Positions 24,977 through 33,025 of a stretch of 64,000 bases of DNA are shown piece after piece; position 1 is the stretch's first letter, and every line of letters starts with the position of its first letter. The position numbers and the translations under genes were made by a program. The DNA is from Anaerofilum sp. An201 (GTDB lineage Bacteria > Bacillota > Clostridia > Oscillospirales > Ruminococcaceae), in NCBI RefSeq assembly GCF_002160015.1, contig NZ_NFJT01000006.1:62001-126000 (forward strand). Direction: 5' to 3'. Below the pieces are notes generated by a model. That model searched no databases and was not told the DNA's origin. It was given only the letters and a program-made list of their open reading frames with translations.

Positions 24977-25564
24977 TCAGTTTTTCAGCATGTCGCGGAA
25001 CAGGCCGCTGCGCGCCAGCGCCGGGCGCAGCACCATATACAGCAGCACGGCCACGATCGTGTTGGTGACGGCGTTGAAGGCGGTCACGCCGATGTCCCAC
25101 GCCAGCGCCACCTCGGCGGCCGGCTTGCCCAGGATGTACAGCTTGTAGAAGTAGCCCACCAGCGGGTCGAACACGGCGTTGAACAGCATGCCGGACGCGG
25201 CCGCCACCGTGGCGCGCACCAGCGCCGAACGCCCCGTATGTTTGGAAAGGTGCAGCAGGCCGTGGCCCACCCAGCCGGCCACCAGGCCGATGAACAGCTT
25301 GAGCACAAAGGTCTTGGGCGCCGAGACGATGTAGATGGGATCGAACAGGTCGCCGATGGTCATGCCGATCGCGCCGCCGAGGCCGCCCCAGATGCCGCCG
25401 AACAGCAGCGCGCCCAGCACGCAGATGGTGTTGCCGAAGTGGATGGACACCGCGCCGCCGCCGGGCAGCGGCAGCTTGATCTGCAAAAACGTGAAGATCA
25501 CATACGCCAGCGCCGCCAGCAATCCCACCAGCGCCACCCGCTGGACCTGTCTGTTCTGTTTCAT
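24977..25564 (-). CDS. ECF transporter S component (candidate vitamin B6 precursor uptake)
   Basis: 195 residues from the ATG at 25564, with AGGAGG upstream. Six hydrophobic helices; the motif region HFGNTICVLGALLFGGIWGG and IGDLFDPIYIVSAPKTFVLK is typical of substrate-binding S components of the riboflavin-transporter-like group. The shared energizing module (EcfA, EcfA', EcfT) is not in the window, as expected for group II systems. It is divergent from a MocR/PdxR-type regulator 144 bp away. In other Firmicutes that pairing marks vitamin B6 genes, so pyridoxine or pyridoxal is the best guess. Confidence 0.78.
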   Translation of the reverse strand: MKQNRQVQRVALVGLLAALAYVIFTFLQIKLPLPGGGAVSIHFGNTICVLGALLFGGIWGGLGGAIGMTIGDLFDPIYIVSAPKTFVLKLFIGLVAGWVGHGLLHLSKHTGRSALVRATVAAASGMLFNAVFDPLVGYFYKLYILGKPAAEVALAWDIGVTAFNAVTNTIVAVLLYMVLRPALARSGLFRDMLKN

Positions 25565-25708
25565 TTCATAACCCCTCCTTGCGTCAAACCGGCTTGACAG
25601 CGCGGCCGGTTTGCGGTATGGTTCCATTATACACATTTCTGACCTGTGCAAAATAGCCAGAACAGAACTTTTTTACCAGTCCAGTTTACCCAAAAAGGAG
25701 GATGCACC

Positions 25709-27088
25709 GTGATCTCGCTGCCCGATCTCCTCTCTGCGCGCAGCCCGCTGCCGCTCTACCGCCAGCTGTACGAGGGCGTCTCCGCCGCCGTGCGGGACGG
25801 ACGCCTTTCCCCCGGCACCCGGATGCCCGGCAAGCGCAGCCTGGCCGCCCAGCTGGGGGTGAGCGTCAGCACGGTGGACGCCGCCTACCAGCAGCTGGCC
25901 GCCGAGGGCTACCTCGAGAGCCGGCCGCGGTCGGGCTTTTATGTGATGGACTGCGCGGGCCTGCCCGCTCCGGCGGCGCTGCCCGCCCTGCCCGCGCCGC
26001 CCCCCGCGCCGCGCTGGCGGTTCGATCTGGGCACCAGCGGCGCCGACCCGGCGCTGTTCCCCTTCCGCACCTGGGGGCGCATCCAGAAAGAGCTGCTCTA
26101 TTCCCGTCCCGAGCTGCTGGGCCGCGGCCACGGGCAGGGCGACGAGGCGCTGCGGGCGGCGCTGGCGGCCCATCTGGAGCAGTACCGCGGGGTGCGGTGC
26201 ACCTCCGAGCAGATCGTGGTGGGCGCGGGCATCGAGTATCTGCTGGGGCTGCTGGCCCATCTGCTGGGGCCGTCGCCGCTGGTGGCGGTGGAGGACCCCG
26301 GCTACCGCCGCGCACGGCGTGTTCTGGAAAACGAGGGGGTGCCGTGCGTCTGCGTGCCGGTGGACCGGCAGGGGTTGTCGGTGGAGCAGCTGGCGGCGGG
26401 AAAGGCGAACGTCGCCTATGTCACCCCCAGCCACCAGTTTCCCACCGGCGCGGTGATGCCGGCGGCGCGGCGGGCGGCGCTGCTGCGCTGGGCCGCCCGG
26501 CAGCCGGGACGGCTGGTGATCGAGGACGACTACGATTCCGAATTCCGCTTTGCCACCCGCCCGCTGCCCAGCTTGCAGGGGATGGCGGGGGGACAGGGGG
26601 TGGCCTATGTGGGCACCTTTTCCCAGAGCCTCGCGCCCAGCATCCGCATCGCCTACATGGTGCTGCCGTCCCAACTGCTGGAGGCCTATCGCGAGCGGTA
26701 CGGCAGCTATGCGTCCACCGTGAGCCGGTTCGAGCAGCAGACCCTCTGCCGCTTTCTGACCGAAGGACACTTCTCCCGCCATCTGGCGCGGCTGCGCAGC
26801 CGGTACCAGAAGCGGGCGGCCGCCCTCACCGCCGCGCTGGCCGGGGCGTTCCCGGCGTGGCCCATCCGCGGCGCGCACACCGGGCTGCACCTGCTGCTGG
26901 AGGTGCCGGACCGGGAAGCCGAACGGGTCGCCGCCGCGCGGGCGGCGGGCATCCGGCTGAGCGGCCTGGCCGAGTATGCGGTCCAGCCGCCCCAGCGGGC
27001 GGGCGTGGTGCTGGGCTACGGCGCGCTGCCCGACGCCGACCTGCCCGACGCCGTGCAGGCGCTGGCCGAGGCGTGGCGGGGGATGTGA
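25709..27088 (+). CDS. MocR/PdxR-type GntR regulator with aminotransferase domain
   Basis: 459 residues, GTG start at 25709 with AAGGAGG 7 bases upstream. The N-terminal winged HTH (residues 1-75; LSPGTRMPGKRSLAAQLGVS) is joined by a proline/alanine linker to a fold-type I aminotransferase domain. The PLP-site Asp is in VIEDDYDSEFRF. The expected Schiff-base Lys motif (usually S-K-x-x-x-P) reads YVGTFSQSLAPSIRIAY: the lysine position appears to be Gln. Loss of the lysine would prevent internal aldimine formation, which is notable for a PLP-sensing regulator. It probably controls the divergent S-component gene. Confidence 0.85.
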   Translation: MISLPDLLSARSPLPLYRQLYEGVSAAVRDGRLSPGTRMPGKRSLAAQLGVSVSTVDAAYQQLAAEGYLESRPRSGFYVMDCAGLPAPAALPALPAPPPAPRWRFDLGTSGADPALFPFRTWGRIQKELLYSRPELLGRGHGQGDEALRAALAAHLEQYRGVRCTSEQIVVGAGIEYLLGLLAHLLGPSPLVAVEDPGYRRARRVLENEGVPCVCVPVDRQGLSVEQLAAGKANVAYVTPSHQFPTGAVMPAARRAALLRWAARQPGRLVIEDDYDSEFRFATRPLPSLQGMAGGQGVAYVGTFSQSLAPSIRIAYMVLPSQLLEAYRERYGSYASTVSRFEQQTLCRFLTEGHFSRHLARLRSRYQKRAAALTAALAGAFPAWPIRGAHTGLHLLLEVPDREAERVAAARAAGIRLSGLAEYAVQPPQRAGVVLGYGALPDADLPDAVQALAEAWRGM

Positions 27089-27110
27089 ATGGAATATACA
27101 AGGAAAGCCC

Positions 27111-27134
27111 GGCGCTTTGTCCTAAAGCGCCGGG
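27111..27134 (+). terminator. Hairpin after the MocR gene
   Basis: CCCGGCGCTTT / AAAGCGCCGGG with a 4-5 base loop, 22 bp past the stop codon. It lacks a T-run, so termination is uncertain. Confidence 0.45.
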
Positions 27135-27178
27135 CTGCAGACTGTCGATCCAGTCCCGCTCTTCGCAGCGGGAGAGAT

Positions 27179-27230
27179 TCGACCTCATCCGGCCCCTTGC
27201 GGGGCCACCTTCCCCTGCCAGGGGAAGGCG
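27179..27230 (-). repeat. Dispersed hairpin repeat, copy 3 (module B)
   Basis: Read on the minus strand: GCCTTCCCCTGGCAGGGGAAGG, variable stem GGCCCC-GCAA-GGGGCC, then GGATGAGGTCGAA. The rest of the 347-bp gap (27089-27435) holds a short degenerate piece of module A and a terminator, but no gene. Confidence 0.8.
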
Positions 27231-27362
27231 TTCCAGCGGGGGAAGCTGTCGCCGTATATGCGTATACGCCAATTCAATCAAATTGTGTGGAAGAGGAATA
27301 AAAAGAGACCGCCTCTTGTGAAACGCTCCAAAAAAGCGGGCAAAATTTCGGATAAACAGCCA

Positions 27363-27403
27363 AAAGGGCTTGTCGTCTGCGAAAAGCAGGCGGCAAGCCC
27401 TTT
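27363..27403. terminator. Terminator of the LUD gene
   Basis: 18-base arms AAAGGGCTTGTCGTCTGC / GCAGGCGGCAAGCCCTTT with GU pairs; A/T-rich flanks on both sides. It lies 33 bp past the LUD stop codon. Confidence 0.7.
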
Positions 27404-27435
27404 CGGTTTGGTATCTTTTTTGCTATGACCCGGAT

Positions 27436-28071
27436 TCAATACCCCAGCGGCTGGCCCACCAGAATGACGGTGATGCGCCCCGGGACGCGCTGCTGCGCGT
27501 GGATGACGGTGGTGCAGCAGATGCGGCCGGGAGAATGGCAGTTCTCACACTTGCCGGTCTGGGCGCAGGGGGTGGGGCAGGACAGACGCTCGGCGTTGGC
27601 CGGGGCGGCGATGTCCTTCACACGGCGCTCGGCGGCAGCCAGGTCGGGCACGATTTTGTTGCAGCCCACCACACAGATCACCTTGTCGGGGCCGTAGGTC
27701 ATGGCGGCCACCCGGTTGGCGTTGCCGTCCACGTTGTACAGCTCGCCCTGCTCGGTGACGGCGTTGGAGCTGGTGAGGTAGAAGTCGGCCGAGAAGGCGC
27801 GGCGGTAGAGCGCGGGCACTTCCTCGGGCGGGACGGCGGTGCGGTCGAGGTACTCATACTTCCCGCTCTGCAGCAGGTCGATGACGCCGGTCTCTGCCAG
27901 CGTCATGCTGCCGCCGGTGGCCACCAGCGCGCCGGGACGCAGCAGGCTCTCCACCAGCGGCGCCACCTCGTCGGCGGTGGCGGCGTACAGGGCGGTCATC
28001 TTGTTGGCCTCCAGCGCCTTCATCGTGCGCCGGATGCGCTTTTCCACAACGGATCGCAGCGGATCAGACAT
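27436..28071 (-). CDS. LUD domain protein (lactate utilization family)
   Basis: 211 residues. A single LUD domain (DUF162) spans about residues 15-205, with the conserved GSMTLAETGVIDLL, NAVTEQGELYNVDGNANRVAAM and VCVVGCNKIVPDL-type segments. Near the C-terminus is a cysteine-rich stretch (CPTPCAQTGKCENCHSPGRIC) that could bind a metal or cluster. LutC-type proteins take part in lactate oxidation complexes, but no lutA or lutB is nearby. Stand-alone short LUD proteins of this kind are common in Clostridia with unproven roles. RBS AAAGGAG 9 bases before the ATG. Confidence 0.85.
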   Translation of the reverse strand: MSDPLRSVVEKRIRRTMKALEANKMTALYAATADEVAPLVESLLRPGALVATGGSMTLAETGVIDLLQSGKYEYLDRTAVPPEEVPALYRRAFSADFYLTSSNAVTEQGELYNVDGNANRVAAMTYGPDKVICVVGCNKIVPDLAAAERRVKDIAAPANAERLSCPTPCAQTGKCENCHSPGRICCTTVIHAQQRVPGRITVILVGQPLGY

Positions 28072-28093
28072 ACAAAACGCTCCTTTCTGTTTG

Positions 28094-29083
28094 TCAGGTG
28101 ATCTTCAGCGCGCGCTGGGCGCGGTAGACGATATACTGGAAAAGCCCCCCCACCAGCCACAGCTGCACCAGCACATAATACGGCAGATTTTTCACGCGGA
28201 AACGCGGTTTATCCAGCTTCGGGATGGCCTTGAACGCCTCCTTGAAGCCCTGCCCGTAGGCCGGGCCGAACCCCCGCAGGCGGAACATCACCGCCTTCAG
28301 CAGATACCCCGCCGCCAGAAACGGCAGGTTCAGCAGCAGCATCAGCAGCGGCATGTTCTTGTAGGGCAGCAGGATGCTGTTGCGGCCGCTCTGGATGCTC
28401 TTGAACGGGTTGTACCGCACCGCGCCGGTGGTGGCGCCGCAGATGTGGTAGCACTTGGCGGCGGGGCAGAAGACGTTCTTATACCCGTGGTTGTTGCCGC
28501 GCCAGCTGAGGTCCACGTCCTCGTAGTAGGCGAAGAAATTCTCGTCGAACAGGCCGATCTCGTCCAAAATGCTCTTGCGGTAGAGCGCCGCGCCGCCGCA
28601 GGCCGAAAACACCCGGCAGGGCCTCTGATACCGCTCGGCGCGCAGGCCGTCCCCCCGCTTGCAGGCAAAGCCCAGCAGGGTGACATAGTCGCCCGCGTCG
28701 TCGGCCAGGGTGCGCTCAAAGTGGCGGATCATCAGGCTGGACACCGCAAAGATGCGCTTGTCCTTGTCGGCGGCGGCGATGAGGTTTTCCAGCCAGTCCG
28801 GCTCGGCAAAGGCGTCGTTGTTGAACAGCGCCACATACTCGCTGTCCGCCAGCCGGATGCCCTGGTTCACCGCGTGGGAAAAGCCGGTGTTCTCCCTGTT
28901 CTCGATGAGGGTATACCGCTCGCGGCCCACATAGCTGCGCGCGATGGCGAGGCTCTCGTCGGTGGAGCCGTTGTCCACGACGATCAGCTCGAAATCCCGG
29001 CAGGTCTGGGCCCAGATCGACTCAATGCTGTCTTTCAGCCAGCCGGCGCCGTTCAGGTTGGGGATGACTACGGTCGCTTTCAT
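28094..29083 (-). CDS. Glycosyltransferase family 2
   Basis: 329 residues. The N-terminal GT-A domain shows VVIPNLNGAGWLKDSIES, VDNGSTDES and the nucleotide/metal motif FNNDAFAEPDW (N-D-D/A variant). Later DENFFAYYEDVDLSWR is the ED motif typical of rhamnosyl/galactofuranosyl transferases (WcaE/RfbN-like). Two amphipathic or membrane-associated stretches follow in the C-terminal third. Transfers a sugar to an envelope glycan or lipid-linked acceptor in the cytoplasm; the sugar cannot be told. It lies 10 bp downstream of the permease gene. Confidence 0.87.
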   Translation of the reverse strand: MKATVVIPNLNGAGWLKDSIESIWAQTCRDFELIVVDNGSTDESLAIARSYVGRERYTLIENRENTGFSHAVNQGIRLADSEYVALFNNDAFAEPDWLENLIAAADKDKRIFAVSSLMIRHFERTLADDAGDYVTLLGFACKRGDGLRAERYQRPCRVFSACGGAALYRKSILDEIGLFDENFFAYYEDVDLSWRGNNHGYKNVFCPAAKCYHICGATTGAVRYNPFKSIQSGRNSILLPYKNMPLLMLLLNLPFLAAGYLLKAVMFRLRGFGPAYGQGFKEAFKAIPKLDKPRFRVKNLPYYVLVQLWLVGGLFQYIVYRAQRALKIT

Positions 29084-29093
29084 ATCATTCTCC

Positions 29094-30203
29094 TTACATC
29101 ACAAGCATTGCGCCGGCCAGCAGAACCGCCAGCAGGCCGAAGTTCACCGGCAGAAAGACCTTCAAAAAGCGGCCGGTGCTCTCGCCGGGGGTGCGGGCGT
29201 AGATCTTCAGCGAGATCAGGCTGGCCAGGCTGGCCACCGGCGTGCCCAGGCCGCCCAGATTCACGCCCAGCAGCAGCGGGGCGGCCTTGTCGGTGAAGCC
29301 GGACAGCAGCACCGCCGCCGGCACGTTGCTGATGACCTGGCTGGCCAGCGCGCCGCACACAAGCTCCCTGCCCTGCACAAGGCCCTGCAGCCAGGCAGCG
29401 GCGGCGGGGATGCGCCCCAGATTGCCCACGAAGATGAAAAAGAACACAAAAGTGAGCAGCAGGGCATAGTCCGCCTGCCGCAGCAGGGTGGGGCGGGCGG
29501 CCAGCGTGATGACCACCACCAGCACCAGCATCAGCGGCCAGTCGATCAGCCGCAGCACGCACAGCAGGCACACCGCGAACATCGACAAGCACAGCCACAA
29601 AAGGCGGTGGTTGAGCGGGTCGGCCTCGCCGTCCAGCTCCACCGCGGCGGGCCGGGCGGGCGTGAGCAGGCACAGCCCCGCCGTGACCGCCAGGCACGCC
29701 AGAGTGGCCGGCGCGGTGACGGACAGAAATTCCGGCGCCGACATGTTGTAGAACGTGTATAAGTAGAGGTTCTGCGGGTTGCCCAGCGGGGTGAGCATGC
29801 TGCCCAGGTTGGCCGCCACCGTCTGCAGCACCACCACCCACACCAGCAGCTGCTTGTGCCCGGTGAGCACCAGCACCAGCACCGAGAAGGGCACGAAGGT
29901 GAGCAGGGCAACGTCGTTCGTCACCAGCATCGAGCTGAAAAAGCACAGCATCACCAGCACAAAACACAGCCCGCGGCTGGTTTTCACCCGGGTGCACAGC
30001 CCGCGCGCCAGCCGCCCGAACAGCCCTGCCTGCCGCAGGCCGGCCACCGTGACCATCAGGCTGAACAGGAGCGCCAGCACCCGCCAGTCGAGGTAGCCCA
30101 GGTAGTCCGCCGAGGGCGGCACAAACAGGCAGCTGAACGCCGCCGCCGCTCCCGCGGCCAGCAGCATCGGCTCGGTTTTCATCCAGTGTAGCAGCCGTTG
30201 CAT
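29094..30203 (-). CDS. SLC13/ArsB-like anion permease (CitMHS fold)
   Basis: 369 residues with about ten hydrophobic segments. Characteristic pieces are FSSMLVTNDVALLTFVPF near residue 88, GSMLTPLGNPQNLYLY near residue 134 and SNVPAAVLLSGF near residue 292, matching the two inverted signature motifs of the DASS/citrate transporter superfamily. The substrate may be a di- or tricarboxylate or another anion; the sequence does not decide. First gene of a two-gene leftward unit with the GT2 gene. Confidence 0.82.
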   Translation of the reverse strand: MQRLLHWMKTEPMLLAAGAAAAFSCLFVPPSADYLGYLDWRVLALLFSLMVTVAGLRQAGLFGRLARGLCTRVKTSRGLCFVLVMLCFFSSMLVTNDVALLTFVPFSVLVLVLTGHKQLLVWVVVLQTVAANLGSMLTPLGNPQNLYLYTFYNMSAPEFLSVTAPATLACLAVTAGLCLLTPARPAAVELDGEADPLNHRLLWLCLSMFAVCLLCVLRLIDWPLMLVLVVVITLAARPTLLRQADYALLLTFVFFFIFVGNLGRIPAAAAWLQGLVQGRELVCGALASQVISNVPAAVLLSGFTDKAAPLLLGVNLGGLGTPVASLASLISLKIYARTPGESTGRFLKVFLPVNFGLLAVLLAGAMLVM

Positions 30204-30321
30204 CCAAAAAAACTTCCTTCCCCGTCAAACTGCCGCGCAAACGCGATTATCCGCCCCTCATCCGGCCCATACTGCCTGCGGACGGCGCAAACGCACGCGC
30301 CGCAGAAAACGGAGGGAAACG

Positions 30322-30504
30322 ATGATGAAGGTTGTTGTGAACGAAAAATGCATCGGCTGCGCCCTGTGCGCCGAGACCTGCCCCGAGGTGTTCCATATGG
30401 AGAACGGGGTGGCGGTGGCCGGGCCGGCCGACGACGGCTGGGCCACCCCGGTGGCCAACGCGGCGGCCGGCTGCCCGGTGGGCGCCATCGAAGCCGAGCT
30501 GTAA
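30322..30504 (+). CDS. Small [4Fe-4S] ferredoxin
   Basis: 60 residues. CIGCALCAETCPEVF provides Cx2Cx2C plus an additional CP, and GCPVGAIE gives the last ligand, so one cubane cluster is expected. This is the Thermotoga-like single-cluster type. The start is the first of two ATGs, 6 bases after GGAGGG. It acts as a low-potential electron carrier in the cytoplasm, possibly serving the radical SAM enzymes among many others. Followed by its own terminator. Confidence 0.93.
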   Translation: MMKVVVNEKCIGCALCAETCPEVFHMENGVAVAGPADDGWATPVANAAAGCPVGAIEAEL

Positions 30505-30505
30505 A

Positions 30506-30551
30506 GCCGGGCAGGGGCGGGGCGGCAAAGCGCCGCCCTGCCGGCCTTTTT
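30506..30551 (+). terminator. Terminator of the ferredoxin gene
   Basis: Long GC stem around an AAA loop (GGGCGGC / GCCGCCC core) followed by TTTTTT; also reaches the end of the convergent small gene. Confidence 0.85.
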
Positions 30552-30742
30552 TACGGTGTGAAGTATTTTTTCAGCTCGTCGCGCTGCTCGTACTCACAGA
30601 ACACATACAGCCCGAAGCAGAACACCTTCTCCTCCGGCGAGAGGTCCTGCGGCAGGCCGGCGCCGTCCCACATCAGGCGGGCCAGGCGCTCCTTCTGCGC
30701 AGCGGTGAGCATCGCTTCCGCCTGTTCAAAGCTCATTTCCAT
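30551..30742 (-). CDS. Small conserved-looking hypothetical protein
   Basis: 63 residues, acidic/basic mixed and probably helical (MEMSFEQAEAMLTAAQKERL... ending FCEYEQRDELKKYFTP). Not recognised. It has AAGGAG 12 bases before the ATG, a good promoter at 30798-30826 and a shared terminator, so it is likely a real gene. No membrane segment or metal motif. Confidence 0.6.
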   Translation of the reverse strand: MEMSFEQAEAMLTAAQKERLARLMWDGAGLPQDLSPEEKVFCFGLYVFCEYEQRDELKKYFTP

Positions 30743-30797
30743 CGGTCAACGCGTCTCCTTTCGCACGGCCGTCTCCGGCCGCGTCCCTGTCTCTGTC

Positions 30798-30826
30798 ATT
30801 ATACCCGTTTTGCGGGCAAATCTCAA
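30798..30826 (-). promoter_or_regulatory. Sigma-A promoter of the small gene
   Basis: TTGAGA (30821-30826), 17 bp, TATAAT (30798-30803) on the minus strand. Confidence 0.75.
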
Positions 30827-30853
30827 CATTTTCACAAAAAGGAAGTGGATACT

Positions 30854-31312
30854 ATGCAACTGAACAAGGCCGAATACGCCGCGCTGGTGAAAAAAGCCTC
30901 GCCGCGCTCGGCGGTGGGGCGCAACTGCGTGTGGGCCTTTGCGGTGGGCGGCTGCATCTGCGCGGTGGGCGAAGGGCTGCGCCAGTGGTTCCTGGCCGCC
31001 GGATACACCCTGTCCGACGCCTCGCTGCTGGCGTCGGTGGGGCTGATCTTCCTGTCGGCCGTCACCACGGCGCTGGGCTGGTACCAGAAGCTGGCCTCCC
31101 GCGCGGGAGCCGGCACGCTGGTGCCGATCACCGGGTTTGCCAACGCGGTGGTCAGCCCGGCCATCGAGTTCCGCTGCGAAGGGCTGGTGACCGGGTCGGG
31201 CGCGAAAATGTTCGTCATCGCCGGGCCGGTGATCGTCTACGGCACGCTGGCCGGGTCGGCATGGGGGCTGGTGTGGTATCTGATCCGGCCGTATGTGGGG
31301 GGGATGGTATGA
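30854..31312 (+). CDS. spoVAC: Stage V sporulation protein AC
   Basis: 152 residues from the ATG at 30854; a GTG at 30845 is possible. Four hydrophobic segments; AFAVGGCICAVGEGLRQ and GTLVPITGFANAVVSPAIEF are typical of SpoVAC. It is a membrane component of the channel that moves Ca-dipicolinate into the forespore and out at germination. First gene of spoVAC-spoVAD-spoVAE, a short version of the locus. Expected to be sigma-G dependent, but no clear -35/-10 of that class is visible upstream. Confidence 0.93.
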   Translation: MQLNKAEYAALVKKASPRSAVGRNCVWAFAVGGCICAVGEGLRQWFLAAGYTLSDASLLASVGLIFLSAVTTALGWYQKLASRAGAGTLVPITGFANAVVSPAIEFRCEGLVTGSGAKMFVIAGPVIVYGTLAGSAWGLVWYLIRPYVGGMV

Positions 31313-32331
31313 ACTGCATCCGAAAAGGGGACGCCATCGTCTTTTCCCGGCCGCCGTCGCTGCCCGCTTTCGCGGCGGTGGCGGGCAAGCGGGAAGGGGA
31401 GGGGCCGCTGGGCAGCTGCTTCGACGAGGTGCTGCACGACAACGCCCTGGGGCAGAAATGCTGGGAGAAGGCCGAGAGCCTGCTGCAGCAGCGCGCCGCC
31501 TCGCTGGCGCTGAAAAAAGCCGGGCTGGACCAGACCGAGCTGGACGCCGTGCTGTGCGGCGACCTGCAGAACCAGTGCACGGCCTCGGGTTATGCGCTGC
31601 GCGAGCTGGACATGCCCTCCATCGGGCTGTACGGCGCCTGCTCCACGATGGTGCAGGCGCTGGCGCTGGCCGGATGTCTGGTGGCGGGCGGCGCGGCCCG
31701 GCGGGCGCTGGCGGTGACCAGCAGCCATTTCTGCGCGGCCGAACGCCAGTTCCGCACCCCGCTGGACTACGGCGGCAAGCGCGCGCCCACCGCCCAGTGG
31801 ACGGTGACCGGCGCAGGCGCGGTGGTGGTGCAGCCGGACGGGCCGGGGCCTTTCCTGCGGGCGGCCGCCTTTGGGCGGGTGCGGGACGCAGGCGTGAAGG
31901 ACCTGGCCAACATGGGCGCGGCGATGGCGCCGGCGGCGGCGGAGACCCTGCTGCGCTTTTTTGCCGACACCGGCGCCGCCCCCGACGATTTCGACGGCAT
32001 CTACACCGGCGACCTGGGCCTGGTGGGCAGCCGGCTGCTGCACACCCTGCTGGAGAAGGAGGGGGTGCGGATGACCAACCACCACGACTGCGGCCTGCTG
32101 ATCTTCGACCGCGCCCGCCAGCCGGTGCAGGCGGGGGGATCGGGCTGCGGGTGCTGCGCGTCGGTGCTGGCGGGACGCCTGCTGCCCGCGCTGCGCACCG
32201 GCGAGATGCGGCGCATCCTGGTGGCCGCCACCGGCGCGCTGATGAGCAGCACCACCGTCCAGCAGGGCGAGAGCATCCCGGCGGTGTCGCATCTTGTGGA
32301 ACTGGCCGCAGGGCCAAAGGAGGAGCTATGA
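31309..32331 (+). CDS. spoVAD: Stage V sporulation protein AD
   Basis: 340 residues; the ATG overlaps the spoVAC stop (ATGA). Thiolase-like fold with LYGACSTMVQALALAGCLVAGG near residue 105 and SSHFCAAERQFRTPLDYGG, as in SpoVAD, which binds dipicolinic acid rather than acting as an enzyme. Normal length. Acts on the outer surface of the inner forespore membrane with SpoVAC and SpoVAE. Confidence 0.95.
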   Translation: MNCIRKGDAIVFSRPPSLPAFAAVAGKREGEGPLGSCFDEVLHDNALGQKCWEKAESLLQQRAASLALKKAGLDQTELDAVLCGDLQNQCTASGYALRELDMPSIGLYGACSTMVQALALAGCLVAGGAARRALAVTSSHFCAAERQFRTPLDYGGKRAPTAQWTVTGAGAVVVQPDGPGPFLRAAAFGRVRDAGVKDLANMGAAMAPAAAETLLRFFADTGAAPDDFDGIYTGDLGLVGSRLLHTLLEKEGVRMTNHHDCGLLIFDRARQPVQAGGSGCGCCASVLAGRLLPALRTGEMRRILVAATGALMSSTTVQQGESIPAVSHLVELAAGPKEEL

Positions 32332-32684
32332 ACTATCTGTGGGCATTCGTGGTCGGCGGCGGGCTGTGCGTGATCGGCCAGCTGCTGATCGACCTCACCG
32401 CGCTCACCCCGGCCCGCATCCTGGTGGGCTATGTGGTGGCGGGGGTGGTGCTGTCGGCGGCGGGGGTATACCAGCCGCTGGTGGAATTTGCCGGGGCGGG
32501 GGCGTCGGTGCCGCTGCTGGGCTTTGGGCACACGCTGGCGCAGGGCGCCGTGCGCGCGGTGGAGCTGCACGGGCTGATCGGCGTGCTCACCGGCCCGCTG
32601 GCCGCCGCGGCGGGCGGCATCACCGCCTCGCTGCTGGCTGGATTTTTGATGGCGCTGGTGGCCCACAGCCGCGACCAGAACTGA
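32328..32684 (+). CDS. spoVAE: Stage V sporulation protein AE
   Basis: 118 residues; ATG overlaps the spoVAD stop (ATGA), RBS AAAGGAGGAG. Four hydrophobic helices, with AFVVGGGLCVIGQLLID resembling the start of SpoVAC and GAGASVPLLGFGHTLAQGA. This is the SpoVAEb-type subunit. It completes the minimal C-D-E set. Confidence 0.94.
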   Translation: MNYLWAFVVGGGLCVIGQLLIDLTALTPARILVGYVVAGVVLSAAGVYQPLVEFAGAGASVPLLGFGHTLAQGAVRAVELHGLIGVLTGPLAAAAGGITASLLAGFLMALVAHSRDQN

Positions 32685-32715
32685 CCGCCCGCCCCCCCTC
32701 CCTTCCCCCCTGCGC

Positions 32716-32764
32716 GCAGCCGTGCGACCCCGCTCGAACAGCCGGGCCTGCACGGCTGCTTTTC
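32716..32764 (+). terminator. Terminator of the spoVA operon
   Basis: GCAGCCGTGC / GCACGGCTGC stem with a 24-base structured loop and TTTT. The gap from 32765 to 32921 is AT-rich and shows no gene. Confidence 0.7.
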
Positions 32765-32921
32765 TGCCGCGCCCACCGTGTTTCCTTGGATGATTTTACA
32801 AAAAATTTACTCATTTTTGCACATCCTGCACAAACGCAAAGAAACCACACACCATAGTTGTTTTTTGTCCCATATATCTCCTCTTTTTCCATCTTTTGAA
32901 AGGTTACAAAACTGTTTCGCG

Positions 32922-32964
32922 GGCGGATTTTGTATACAGTTTTGGCGGATTTTGTGTTATAATG
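32922..32964 (+). promoter_or_regulatory. Capsule-locus promoter with two direct repeats
   Basis: The 12-mer GGCGGATTTTGT occurs at 32922-32933 and 32945-32956 (period 23 bp). The second copy ends 2 bp before an extended -10 (TGT TATAAT, -10 at 32959-32964). There is no good -35, which suggests an activator site. Confidence 0.6.
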
Positions 32965-33025
32965 GTAGAAATATCGGAATCATGTGCCGAATTCGATCTT
33001 TCGGAACGGGAAAAGGGGTTATTGT

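Noticed and set aside
25565-25708. Riboswitch upstream of the ECF S component
   Set aside because: The leader is short and no recognised aptamer (TPP, FMN, cobalamin, preQ1) could be traced; regulation by the divergent MocR protein is simpler.
30797-30803. Sigma-G -10 (CATTATA) for spoVAC
   Set aside because: No matching -35 at the proper distance; the same bases form the reverse complement of a good sigma-A -10 for the divergent small gene.
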